A DNA stretch of 64,000 nucleotides, from the NCBI GenBank assembly GCA_902729315.2, contig LR746264.1:6473878-6537877 (forward strand). Reading direction: 5' to 3'. The notes beneath the pieces were generated by a model that did not search any database, had not been told where the DNA came from, and saw only the letters and a program-made list of their open reading frames with translations. Below, piece after piece: positions 33,879 to 45,517 of this stretch. This stretch comes from Spirodela intermedia (Eukaryota; Streptophyta; Magnoliopsida; Alismatales; Araceae). Positions within the stretch are counted from its first letter, which is position 1, and each line of letters starts with the position of its first letter. A program made the translations under genes and the position numbers.

Positions 33879-36800
33879 ATGACAGGCCATTCAATCGTTT
33901 TCCCTATCACAGATCGAAGAGGGGGACATCCTTCCGTCTCTCCATCTCCCAGCTCCCAAATCTACAGACAGATGAGACACTATCCACCGGGCCGCTCGAT
34001 ATTGACCGCTCTTCCCGCAGATATCCTAGTTCGTATCCTTGATCGGCTCCCGGATCCATCGGATCGCAAGGCTTGGCGTCTCGTCTGCCGGGAGTTCCTG
34101 CGTGTCGATTACCTGCAAAGGCGGTCCCTCAGGTTGCTTCGCCATGGATCCCTTCCTGCTATCCTCAGGAGGTACGGCTCCCTCGAGCGCCTGGATCTTT
34201 CTGCCTGCCCGCGAATCGATGATAGCGCCATCCGGGCCGCCTTCTACGGGATCCGCCTCCATGCTCTCAGGAGCGTCAACCTGAGCCGAAGAAGCGCGCT
34301 GCGGTGCTTCGGCCTGGGGTTTATGGTGAACGCCTGCCCCGCGCTTGAGACGGTGGATCTGAGTTACTGCTCTGGAGTGGGTGATCGGGAAATGGCTGCT
34401 CTGGCTAGGGCGCCGCTGCTGCGGGAGTTGAACGTCACCAAATGCCTCGGCGTGACGGACGTCGGCTTGGCTCGGGTAGCTGTGGGATGCTCCGAGCTAG
34501 AACGGCTTGACCTCAAGTGGTGCCTGGAGATTTCCGATATTGGGATCGACCTCCTGGTCAAGAAGTGCAGGGCCCTCAAGGACCTTGACATCTCCTACCT
34601 CAAAGTCAGTCTCGCTCCACTCTCTCTCTCTGGATTACTTCCCTGTTTTTGCTTACTCCGGTACTTCCCTAACAACGTTCTGCCTCTAACATTCGATTTG
34701 TATGGTTCTTTTCCTGATGGACTGCCAGGTGACTAACGCATCCCTCCAGTCAATCTCTTCCCTAGAGAAACTGGAGGTGCTGTCCATGGTGGCCTGCTCG
34801 CTTATAGATGATACTGGCTTGTCTTACCTTGAAAATGGCAACAACTGTCTCCGGGTAATCATCCCTGTCTCGCCCCTGTCATTAATTAGCTGTTTAGATG
34901 TCTTTCAGCCAGAAGATCATGCCAGATTTTACAGATTTTGTGATGAACGTCTGTTTCTGTTGAAAGAAGTCTACGGTTCTGATTTTTCGATCTGCAACCG
35001 TTAATCTCACATGCACGCAATTCTATTGCGGAAAACCATTTCCATGCCGTGAATTGTTCCATCTCTGAAAGTAATATCCCACCAGCTTTCATGTGAGTTT
35101 TCTCACCCATCCTTCTACCTTCAATACTGAAAGTAGGTGTTGACTCCGGGATGATCAAACACAGACGAGGGAAAGAAGAAGGCCCTACCAATAGGAGCAT
35201 ACTGGTCCTCGTTTCTCCCATCTTATCTTGCCCATCCTGCAGGTGCACGAAGAGCTTTAGATCATCTTCTTTTTCATCCTCTGTGCCCCTCCACGGCTGC
35301 AACTATTGTGCCCCTCTTGCTGAGCTTCGGAGAGTCATCTTCCTCTGTTTGGACGCTTCTGTTGGGCTTCTCCTGTCAGTCCTTCCTAACCCTCTGCCTG
35401 GTGTCAAGTCCCCGATTAGATTCACATGTATCCATTATTAAAATTCAAATTGATGAGAATGGTAAGTCCTCCAAATCCCACAGCTCACCAAACTCTCTGA
35501 AATTTATAACTTGCAGAGCAACCCAACTTTTGTGAAACCCAAATTAAGACATTGCTAGAATCACAGAAACACGATGTTAAGTCTGCTTCTGTTGACTCTG
35601 TTAATCATAGATTCTTTTATTCATACTAAAACGACTCGCAACTTTTTGCATGTTTTCATGCAGAGCATTAACTTCTCAAGATGTGATTCTGTGAGTTCCG
35701 TGGGGTTTAGCTCAATAATCAAAGCCCACAGTCATCTCAAGAAGATCTACGTTGGCCACTGTTTTCCTGTAAGACCTCAGCTTTAGCAGCATCATTAATT
35801 TTACGTGAATGATGGTTTATATGAAGCAGCAGATCGATGATAATGATTTGATGTGAACAGGAGGTCGCTCCGCTTTTCTTGAGGAAACTCAAGGACTTGG
35901 AGAATAGCCTGGAGAGCATTAGGCTCGATGGCTTTCACCTTTCGAGCTCAGTCCTTAGAACAATTGGTATCCACTGCACGAATTTGTTGGAGATTGGTCT
36001 GGGAAAATGTGACGGGATCACTGACGAAGGAATCTCGGAGCTCTCATCCAGCTGCCCGCGTCTCAGAACCGTTGACTTGACTTGCTGTCGCCTGATCACC
36101 GACAGTTCCCTTATTGCTATAGCAAACTCTTGCAAGAAGCTCCAGTGCCTCAGGTTGGAATCATGCCCCGGAATCACAGAAAAGGGCCTTGGGCGGATTG
36201 GGGATTCTTGTTCCCATCTCGCTGAGATTGATCTAACGGACTGCGGGATCGATGATGAGGGTAAGACCCTGGAGTTCTTGAAACAACTAAATTGTGAGAT
36301 TTATCATGTTATATCTTGTTTAAACCTTTGTGGATATCGCAGCTCTGAAGTGTCTCTCCAAATGTTGTAACCTGATTGAACTAAAGCTCGGCCTCTGCCC
36401 GAGAATCACCAACGAAGGGCTCGTCTACATTGGGTCCAACTGCAAGGACCTCCAAGTACTTGATCTCTACCGGTGAGGTCTTTGTGTGAGCATTGTGTGT
36501 GCTCACTGCAGCACCCAGATCTTTCTCTCTCTACAGCATCATCAGAATGTTATTTTCTTATTTAAACCACAGGTGCACCGGAGTTGGAGACGATGGTCTG
36601 GCCGCCATAGGCGGCGGATGCAGGAAGCTGAGGAAGATAAACATCTGCTACTGCACCCAGATCACCGACCGCGGATTGGAGCATCTGTGTGGTTTGGACC
36701 TGCTCACGGACCTCGAAATGAGGGAGGTGGTCCGTGTCACAGGCGCGGGGGTCACCGCCGTCGCCGTCGGATGCAGGAGCCTCGTGGAGCTGGACATGAA

Positions 36801-37240
36801 AAAGTGCCGCTCGGTGGACGACGTGGGCTTCTTGGCCCTTGCTCGGCACTCGGAAAACCTAAGACAGGTCTCTCATCGCTCCATTTCTTCTCTCCCCACC
36901 GGTCGTACAGTACCATCGTGCCCATTTCTCCCTCACCATCTTCTCCTGTTCTTCTTTTTATTGGTTGCTGCAGATCAATATATCATCCTGCCCGATTTCC
37001 GACGCGGGGCTCTACATGCTGATGGGAAGCCTGAGTAGCCTGCAGGTCGCGAAGCTGGAGCATCTCCCCGGGGTGTCGGTGGGGGGGTACGAGCTCGCCC
37101 TGCGGGCGGCGTGGGAGCGACTGCAGAAGCTGAAGCTTCCCACCTGGCTAAGCCCCCTGCTCTCCCGGGAGGTCCTGCAGATGCTGCAAGCCAGAGGCTG
37201 CTGGGTCAGGTGGGTCCCGAAGCCCCCCCCTTTGGACTGA
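33879..37240 (+). CDS. FBL3: F-box/LRR-repeat protein 3-like (SCF ubiquitin-ligase receptor)
   Basis: A nuclear/cytosolic substrate receptor: the F-box binds the SKP1 arm of an SCF E3 ligase, and the leucine-rich repeats hold the target, which is unknown. Seven exons: 33879-34604, 34729-34854, 35664-35768, 35861-36260, 36343-36472, 36573-36867, 36974-37240, giving 682 residues (the Arabidopsis relative has about 665). The F-box is at residues 42-85 (LPADILVRILDRLPDPSDRKAWRLVC). About 18 cysteine-containing LRRs follow (LDLSACPRIDD, LDLKWCLEISD, VDLTCCRLITD, INICYCTQITD). The C-terminus ARGCWVRW also matches the family. All junctions keep frame. The start is the first ATG in frame; a second in-frame Met (residue 32) lies before the F-box. 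Family placement is firm; function of the plant FBL3 clade is poorly known. Confidence 0.9.
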
Positions 37241-37432
37241 AAAACTTCGAGGGAAGATCCTCTCCATGGGTTCTATGCGATTTAATCCTGAAACTGAAGG
37301 TGGGTCAACGGGTTCGAGCTTAATTCTGAAAGTCCAGTTCACTATTTCCGGGTTGAGCTTAGAATTCACTTCAGTTCGGAAGTAAAGTAGGCAACGCTTG
37401 TTATACATCTGACTTTGGTCATTCGAATCAAA

Positions 37433-37513
<81 letters not shown>

Positions 37514-38960
37514 AATGAAAGGTCAAGCAACTCTCCTACATACGAATAACAGATGTGACTTCAAATTCGAGAGTAACAGAGATGGGTTTGGCCGCGACGA
37601 ACAAACGACGGCTTTCCGATCGATGATCCAACCTCGTCATATGCTTCGACATATTCTTACCCGAGTGCATCATATGACGTGGGGAAAATCGAACAAAAGA
37701 CGACAGATTTTATATCCAACTGCACCACAGATTTCTACCATCCAGTTGCTCCAGTAGTGGCAACCAAGTGATTCTCAGAGGAAAGTGAGAACGCCCTGGA
37801 AGGCTTGAGAGCGAAGGAACTGAGGTAAGAGAACAGTAGATGCCCCATCTGGAATGTCACCAAGAACATGCCGACAGGAACGGCCAGAAAACAACAGCAG
37901 CTTTTCGAGAACGGAGAAAAAGAAGTCGAGAATTCTCGCACTGAGAAAAAAATGAACTTTCTCGAAGCTATCTATTTTATCATTAAACGAAACGGGCACA
38001 GAAAATGGAAATAATTAAAGCTTATTAGACATCAGCAATCTATCGTGATCGTGAAAGAGTGGGCTGCGTCATGGAATCTCCGACCTTGTTTGCATGATTC
38101 GTTCCCTGCAGTCAGCTCCAAACTCATTTTGATCACCGAGAAACAGCGGTCACCATTCTCATATGATAACGGACAGTGATTGGGAGCACCCAACATGGGC
38201 CATATACTTGGCAGTATTTCATACAGGTGGGAAATAAAATAAGAACAATGTGTTTATTCTCTGAATATGCATCTTTTTCCATTCCCAAATGGTTTAATGT
38301 CTCATTTCAATGATTAATCATAGTCTAGAAGAAACACACTCTCCAAATTACGACCAATTCCGACAGTGATCTTGTAGCTGGTGGATGCATCGTGAGGAGC
38401 GCACAGGGTCAAGCAAGAGTGGAAGACCGGAATCAAGATGACCGCACAATTTCATTTGGATAAGTTATAAAGGTGTGCCTCTTCATGCGGATAAAGAACG
38501 TAGTTAAGAAGCACAAAACATCAGAAATTTCCTCTGAGAAAACTGGTACTAACAAAAGCCTGCATTCATGGAAAGAAGAGACGAAATGAAAAAAGACCAT
38601 TTGTGACGTTCTTAGAACGAAAAAAATTGTGAGGCGACCCACAAAAGAAATAAAAGAGCGTTGAGAATCTAATTAGGAGGGAACACAATTGAATTATTGA
38701 AGAAGGTACGGGAAGCTACTGGAACATATGCATAGAAATTGAGAATGAGAGAAGTAGCACAATGAGATTTTTGATAAAATTCGGAAAGAAGTCGTGATAC
38801 AATGGTGTAAGAGCACACATGAAGACACCCCGAATGGCTAAAGGCTTTATCATTAGAGCCCATGGACCCAGGTACATATATTTTTATTCCAAATGATATA
38901 ATACATAAAAAGACACCAAAAAAAATGAATATGGGAGTGGGAATATCAAATAAGAGTCTC
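37241..38960. other. Intergenic region between convergent genes
   Basis: It holds the 3' ends of the F-box gene (plus) and the TPR gene (minus), and a long CT microsatellite. No supported coding or RNA gene. A minus-strand AATAAA (plus TTTATT at 38883-38888) lies about 75 bases after the TPR stop codon and is a likely poly(A) signal. Confidence 0.6.
37436..37512 (+). repeat. (CT)n microsatellite, about 38 units
   Basis: An uninterrupted CT dinucleotide run of about 77 bases, 195 bases downstream of the F-box stop codon. It is likely in or near the 3' UTR. Long perfect runs are highly length-variable. Confidence 0.97.
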
Positions 38961-40558
38961 TTAGCCAGCCATTTGCGTCAATCGATGAACGGTGCTCCTT
39001 GCAACCCTGTTTGTTGGGTCGATCTTCAAAACTGCCCTCAAATCCTCGGCCCCAAGCTTATACTTCTCAATGCTTTCGTACAAAAGAGCACGCTGCACCA
39101 ACGCAGCAACGTTCCTGCTGTCGTGTTCCAGTATCTGCATGGCAACAATTGTGAGTTTGATTACAACGACCATCGAGGGGCGATATTCAAGTGTTGCACC
39201 CTTGTTTCGGTTAAAAATCTCACCTTTGAGCAGTCCGCAATGGCCTTCTTGTACTCGCCGACTTCCTTGTAGCAAGAAGCTCTACATGTCAGAACCTCCA
39301 TGATCGCAGAGGTGTCCCCAGATTTGTCTAAAAGCAAAACAGCCCACGACAGCCACTTAATGCCATCAGCAAACTGCCCCTGTTTGTAGCTTTCTGACCC
39401 TTTGCTCTTCGCTATTGAAGATGAAACGCCCGCAGGAGGCGGCGGGAGTCCTTCCAGCTCCGTCGTAGTACCTCCTGAATCGTGACCCCCAAACTCAGCG
39501 CCAAGATCCCAATCATTCGTCTCCAATGGCTGGCTTCCAGCTCCTTCCGCGGAAGCTGCTGCTGCTGCAGTCCCGGACGAACCTATTGAGGAGAAGAGCG
39601 CATCTAATGGATCAGCGTCAACCTTGGGCTGCTGCGGGGAGTTCTTTGACGGTAAATCCTGAAAGGAAGGCATCCCAAAACCATCCAATGTAGCATCCAT
39701 TCCGGCCGTTTTCTGAGGATTTGCATCTTGAAATCCCCCGAAAGAGAAATTCCCCGCATCGGTCTTCTTGGAAGCGAAACTAGAACCGACTGCCGGTGAA
39801 GGGCTCGGCGAGGGCTTCGATCCAAAATCTACCAAAGATCCAAAAGGGTCCTGTTTTGCACTCGGCGCCGCTCCAGATGACTTCATTGGTCGGGCACCCC
39901 AAGAATTCCCAATCGTGCTGCCAACGTTACTTCCAGTTTTGGGGTAATAGCTGCCCATATTATCCGCTGATCCACGACTGTTGGAATTTCCCGAATTATA
40001 AGCGCCAGCTGTAGTAGTCTTGGGTAGGGAATCAGACATGCTTCCCATGGAATAGGAATTCTTCGGGGCGGTAGCCTTCAACGGGACCTTGCTGCTGTTC
40101 CCACCTTTGGTCTGGCCAAGAGCAGATCCGACCAGATCTCCGAACAGGCTAGGGTCCGATCCAGGAATCCCGCGTCCTCCGCCAGAGGAAGCGGTAGAGG
40201 TCCAGCTCTTACCGAAGATATCACCCACCATGGATGAAGGGTTGGACAGGCCAGATCTGGGTCCGGCTGCCGCAGCGGTAGCAACGGCGGCCGGGGATGG
40301 CTGATGGGTCCATGCGGGCTTGTTCGGGGCCCCTGTTACAGAATAGGAAGACAGGGGGCGTTGCGAATGCGAGGAGGAGAACGAGGGGGAATTCGTGGCC
40401 GCCGACGGGTTCTTCTGGTCTCTGAGGGGGCGGGAGGCACCTCGATTAGAGAAGCCACCGCCGAGCCCGAAGTCGAACTCGTAGTTCTTGAGCGATCCCG
40501 GCGACGCCGAGGACGACGACGCCCCACCGCTCTGCGATTTACCGCCAGAGGAATACAT
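38961..40558 (-). CDS. TPR-containing protein with Gly/Ser-rich N-terminus
   Basis: Two exons on the minus strand, 40558-39224 and 39134-38961, joined in frame (CSK/ILEHDSRN), giving 502 residues. Residues 1-380 are Gly/Ser/Pro-rich and probably disordered, with short motifs of the kind that bind endocytic adaptors or clathrin (KQDPFGSLVDF, DADPLDALFSS, SLFGDLVG). Residues 384-502 form about three tetratricopeptide repeats (ESYKQGQFADGIKWLSWAV, CYKEVGEYKKAIADCSK, ALLYESIEKYKLGAEDLRAV). There is no J domain, signal peptide or membrane span. I recognise it as a conserved plant type of unknown role. A trafficking link is inference from the motifs only. The start ATG 40558 lies just inside a CT-rich leader. 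Confidence 0.85.
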
Positions 40559-40655
40559 CGTGCCACCGACAGGACCAGAGAGGAATCAAGGGCGTGGAAA
40601 TTGCTTGCTCCGCAAAGTCTCCGCCGCCGAGGTTGGGGAGACGATCCACCTAGCC

Positions 40656-40670
40656 CTCTCTCTCTCTGTC

Positions 40671-40707
<37 letters not shown>
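40656..40707 (+). repeat. CT-rich microsatellite in TPR-gene leader
   Basis: Interrupted (CT)n with two CTCTGT breaks, about 100-150 bases upstream of the minus-strand ATG at 40558. On the transcript it would be a GA-rich leader, a frequent position for GAGA-type motifs in plants. Confidence 0.9.
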
Positions 40708-40709
<2 letters not shown>

Positions 40710-41954
40710 GTCCCCTCCGCCGGTCTGGAACATTTCGCAATTGGACGGTCCGATTTCAATGATAAGGGGACACCTTGGCCCGGATGGCTGAGGATCAATG
40801 TGGCGACATCGGAGGCTCAGATGAAAGGCTGGTAGGTCGAGATCGTTCAAGGAGTTGTCTTGCCCAGGTAACGACACCGCAGCTCGGCTAGCCTCGGCGA
40901 CCACCTCTGAGAAAAGGTGTGCGGTGAGACCCCCGGAATTTAAGATAATAAATATTTATCATTTAGGTTTAAATATTTTCATTGCCGGTATATTAAAATA
41001 ACATCCAAAATTCTACCATTGAATATTAAAATCGAATTTAAATAGTTTAATGTAAAATAATAAATGATAACGTATTCAATAATACGGGAATATTGATCAA
41101 TCTTACCCATTATAACCCCCGATTTACGCTTTCACATTTCATGAATCCAGACCAGCCATTGGGAGCAACTTCCTTCTGGAAATCTCGGCCCGTTAAAGTG
41201 TTTACCAGGCCCAGTGGATTTTTTTGGGCCACTTTGGTCAACGGCAGGTGGTCGCCTTCTCCGCGTGTTCCTCCCCGGAGGTTCAACCTGTTCATGCAGC
41301 AGGGCGGAGCTGTTCCTGCTCTGTTGCGTTATTCTTCGCCGATGAGGTTCAAGCGAGAGAAGTGGGCGTTTTCATGGCCGTCCAGCTCAAATCCTCTCAG
41401 TCAGTTCTACCACAATCTTTTCCTACAATCTCGTCATTCAATGCATCTCAAGCTTTTCCCGTGAGTTTCAGACGTCGAGCTTCCGGCTGGAGCGGCGGAG
41501 CCGGCGCCGTCTCGGCTGCGATGTGTCCGATCGGCGCTGAGCAGGATAAGTCGGCGGCCACGTCGCAATTCTGTGGATTAGGGCATGTCGCCCGTCCCAC
41601 CTCGTTGCCATCGACGGTCGTCGGCACGTCCGCTCTGCTCGGCAAACCAGGAGGAGACACGAGGAACTCCTTCTGCCGTCAGTCCCCGCCGCGCAGCCCG
41701 CAGAGGGGGAGATTGGACGCGCCGGTGGAAGATGATAAGGACGGCGAACTGATTTGACCCTCGTAATTTTTTCGTCTCGTCACGCACGCCGCAGCCTTCT
41801 GCTGACAATCACGGCGATTGGGACAAGAAACTACGGAGGGGAGGACCGAGCTGTGACAAAAGTGTTGTTCACTGCTCGCAGATGCAGAGCACTGGGCCTT
41901 GCGGCATGGCGTGAAAATATCCTCGGCGCCACTTGCCGAAGCTCTGACCGAGAA

Positions 41955-41963
41955 TATATAGAG
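41955..41963 (+). promoter_or_regulatory. TATA box of the sucrose synthase gene
   Basis: TATATAGAG within GAGAATATATAGAGGGC, 147 bases before the ATG at 42102. It predicts transcription starting near 41990 and a leader of about 110 bases without an intron. Confidence 0.65.
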
Positions 41964-42017
41964 GGCGGTTCCCCTCGGGAAAGTGGAAGCGGCAGCTCGA
42001 TTCCGTCCAGAGGGAGA

Positions 42018-42080
42018 GAGAGAGAGACAGACAGAGACAGACAGAGACAGACAGAGACAGACAGAGACAGAAAGAGAGAG
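42018..42080 (+). repeat. Decamer repeat in sucrose synthase 5' leader
   Basis: Four to five tandem copies of ACAGACAGAG set between two GA-rich runs, all within the predicted leader. It makes an almost pure purine/AC leader with no ATG before 42102. Confidence 0.9.
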
Positions 42081-42101
42081 GGAGGAGGAGGTCAGGAAAC
42101 C

Positions 42102-45043
42102 ATGGCGCCCAAGTTTGGGCGGGTGCCCAGCATCAGGGAGAGGGTGGAGGACACCCTCTCCGACCACCGCAACGAGCTCGTCGCCCTCCTCTCCAGGTCC
42201 TCGTCTCTCCTCTTCTTCCCATTCGTCCACCGGCGGCGAAAGTCTGGAGCAATTACTGACTTCGTGATCTGCTTCTTTGCCCTGAGGCAGGTACATGGGG
42301 CAGGGAAAGGGCATCCTGCAGCCGCACCACCTGCTCGACGAGCTCTCCAACGTGATCGCCGAGGACCATGGTCGCAAGCTCGAGGACGGCCCCTTCTTCG
42401 AGGTCCTCAAAACCGCCCAGGTCTGGCCTTCCGTACTCCCCCTACCACCATCTGTAGACCATTTCATCCTGTAGTTTTCTAACGGAGCTCTCTCCTCCCC
42501 CTCTGCATGCAACTCCCTCTTCTGGTTCAGGAGGCCATAGTTCTTCCTCCATTCGTGGCCATCGCCGTCCGCCCCCGCCCCGGGGTCTGGGAGTACGTCA
42601 GGGTCAACGTGTACGAGCTGAGCGTAGAGCAGTTGAGCGTCTCCGAGTACCTTCGCTTCAAAGAGGAACTCGTCAATGGCCAGTGAGTCCAATTTTGCCC
42701 CCTTCCCTCCCCTGATCCGTCCTCGTTCTGCTCCTCGAGCAAGAAATCCGCACCAGAGAATCATATTCTTCCCCCCTCCCGTTCGACAGCTTCAACGACC
42801 TTTACGTGCTTGAGCTGGACTTCGAGCCGTTCAATGCGTCGTTCCCCAGGCCCAGCCGGTCGTCCTCCATCGGGAACGGGGTGCAGTTTCTCAACCGCCA
42901 CCTCTCGTCGATCATGTTCCGCAACAAGGACTGCTTGGAGCCTCTACTCGATTTCCTCCGAGCGCACAAGTACAAGGGTCATGTGAGTTCCCTTCGGACT
43001 CCCATCCTTCCGTCCAGGGCTCTTGCCGCCATTAATTTCCCCATTCGGGAATATCCTCAATCCACGCTCAGAACCCTTCTTCGTTCGATCCCGTTGATGT
43101 GTATTACCTGTTCATTTGGCAAACAGATACCAATCGAATTCCTGTTTCCGTGCTCGATCGAACATATATTTTCCAGGTATTGATGGTGAACGACAGGATA
43201 CAGAGCTTGTCCAGGCTTCAGGCTTCTCTGGTGAAAGCAGAGGAATACTTGACCAAGGTCCAACCAGAGACGCCGTTCTTTGAATTTGCGTACAGGTAAG
43301 AACACGGCGTTCCTGGAATCGCTCTTGGTCTCTGGTTACTGTTCATGAACAAAGATGAGCCTATCCAGCATCTCCAGATCTCTCAGGCTATCCTAAATCT
43401 CTACGTAGATTCCAAGAGCTGGGATTGGAGAAAGGATGGGGTGACACAGCCGAACGATCGTTGCAGATGATACATCTCCTTCTGGACATTCTTCAGGCTC
43501 CCGATCCCGCCACTCTGGAGACCTTCTTGGGTAGGATCCCCATGGTGTTTAATGTCGTCGTCGTTTCCCCCCACGGGTACTTCGGCCAGGCCAATGTTCT
43601 TGGGTTGCCCGACACAGGCGGCCAGGTACACCACCATCACCAAAATCTCTGTCAAATTGCTATTATGATGATGATGATGAGTCTAGGGTTATTCTGCCTG
43701 GTAGATTGTGTATATATTGGATCAAGTTCGAGCACTGGAGAACGAAATGATCGTGAGGATTCAACGCCAAGGGCTGAATGTGGATCCGAGGATCCTCGTG
43801 GTACGGCCGAGCCCACAACCCTTCGACCTTGCCCCTCCCCCCGTTTGACCTGCCACGCCGCGTCGTGACCCATATTTTCGTCCATTTATGGAAGGTGACG
43901 AGATTGATACCCGACGCGAAGGGGACGACCTGCAACCAGCGGCTGGAGAGGATCACCGGAACGCAGCACACTCACATCCTGAGAGTTCCTTTCAGAGCGG
44001 ACAAGGGGATTCTCCGCAAATGGATCTCCCGGTTCGACGTGTGGCCCTTTCTCGAGACCTTCGCGGAGGTAATTTGGTGGCACGATCAAGTTCCCAACCA
44101 GTCCATCACATTCCATCTCATGCGTACGTGATGGCGTGTTCCTCCTGCGGCTGTAAATCGCTGGAACTCGGAAGCAGAAATGCAGATTTTTTTCTTTAAA
44201 GAAAGATATTTAAAGGCGCTGGGTTATTTCTCACTTACTGTCTGATGATGTTATTTCCCCTGTCAGGATGCATCGAGTGAGATTGCCGCGGAGCTTCAGG
44301 GCATTCCGGACCTGATCATCGGAAACTACAGCGATGGGAACCTCGTTGCATCCTTGTTAGCCTATAAGCTGGGAATCACGCAGGCATGGATCATCCTTCT
44401 GCTTCCATTGATTTATTTATTTAGTTATTTATTTATGCGTTTACCTAATTTTTGTGCTTCTTGCAGTGCAACATCGCCCATGCATTGGAGAAGACCAAAT
44501 ACCCTGAATCGGACATATATTGGAAAAATTACGACGAAAAGTACCATTTTTCGTGCCAATTCACGGCCGATCTGATCGCCATGAACAATGCTGACTTCAT
44601 CATCACCAGCACCTACCAAGAGATTGCGGGAAGGTGGGCCTCTTTCCCCGCTAAGGCATTTAATCGAATAGTTCTGCGATTTCTCGGCAAGGGAAGTGAC
44701 TCGACGGGCCTTCTTTTTTCTGTTTTCTTGAATCGAATTTTCAGCAAGAACACCGTCGGACAGTACGAGAGTCACGCCGCCTTCACTCTTCCTGGCCTCT
44801 ATCGGGTCGTCCACGGCGTCGACGTGTTTGACCCAAAGTTCAACATCGTCTCTCCGGGAGCTGATATGTCCATCTATTTTCCGTATTCGGAGAGAGATAA
44901 GAGACTGACCTCCCTTCATGGATCAATCGAAGAGCTTCTGTTCGGTTCGGAGCAGAGCGACGAGCACATGTGGGTGTTCTCGAGCATGCACCGTGAGGAT
45001 CGATAATCCAGGAGAGTTGACTTCTTCTTCTTTTTCTTGATTC

Positions 45044-45081
<38 letters not shown>

Positions 45082-45457
45082 GAGGTCGGCTGGATGATCG
45101 GTCGAAGCCCATCATCTTCTCCATGGCGAGGCTCGATCAGGTGAAGAATATCACAGGGCTGGTGGAGTGGTTCGGCCAGAGCCCCGAGCTGAGGCAGCTA
45201 GCCAACCTCGCCGTCGTCGCCGGCTACAACGATGTGAGGAAATCGAACGACAGAGAAGAGGTCAAGGAGATCGAGAAGATGCACGAGCTCATGAAGACGT
45301 ACCACCTGGACGGCCAGTTCCGCTGGATTTCTGCCCAGATGAACAGAGCCCGCAACGGCGAGCTCTACCGCTACATTGCCGACACCGGCGGCATCTTCGT
45401 TCAGGTGCGCTGGCCTTCATCCTCTTTCCCTTAACCGGCTAATTGGTCTTTCAGACT

Positions 45458-45517
<60 letters not shown>

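Larger units (their letters stand above)
40559..42101. promoter_or_regulatory. Shared divergent promoter of the TPR and sucrose synthase genes
   Basis: The 1.54 kb between the two ATGs serves genes on opposite strands. It includes a CT microsatellite leader for the TPR gene, an AT-rich island (about 40935-41110), site II-like words GGCCCA (41208-41213) and TGGGCC (41225-41230), and the sucrose synthase TATA box. The open frames across 41224-41757 and on the opposite strand look like GC-rich noise and match no family I know. Confidence 0.6.

Noticed and set aside
41679-42764. 361-codon minus-strand frame
   Set aside because: It runs antisense through the first three sucrose synthase exons and GC-rich promoter; its low-complexity Ser/Leu part is the microsatellite. 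It is a shadow frame.
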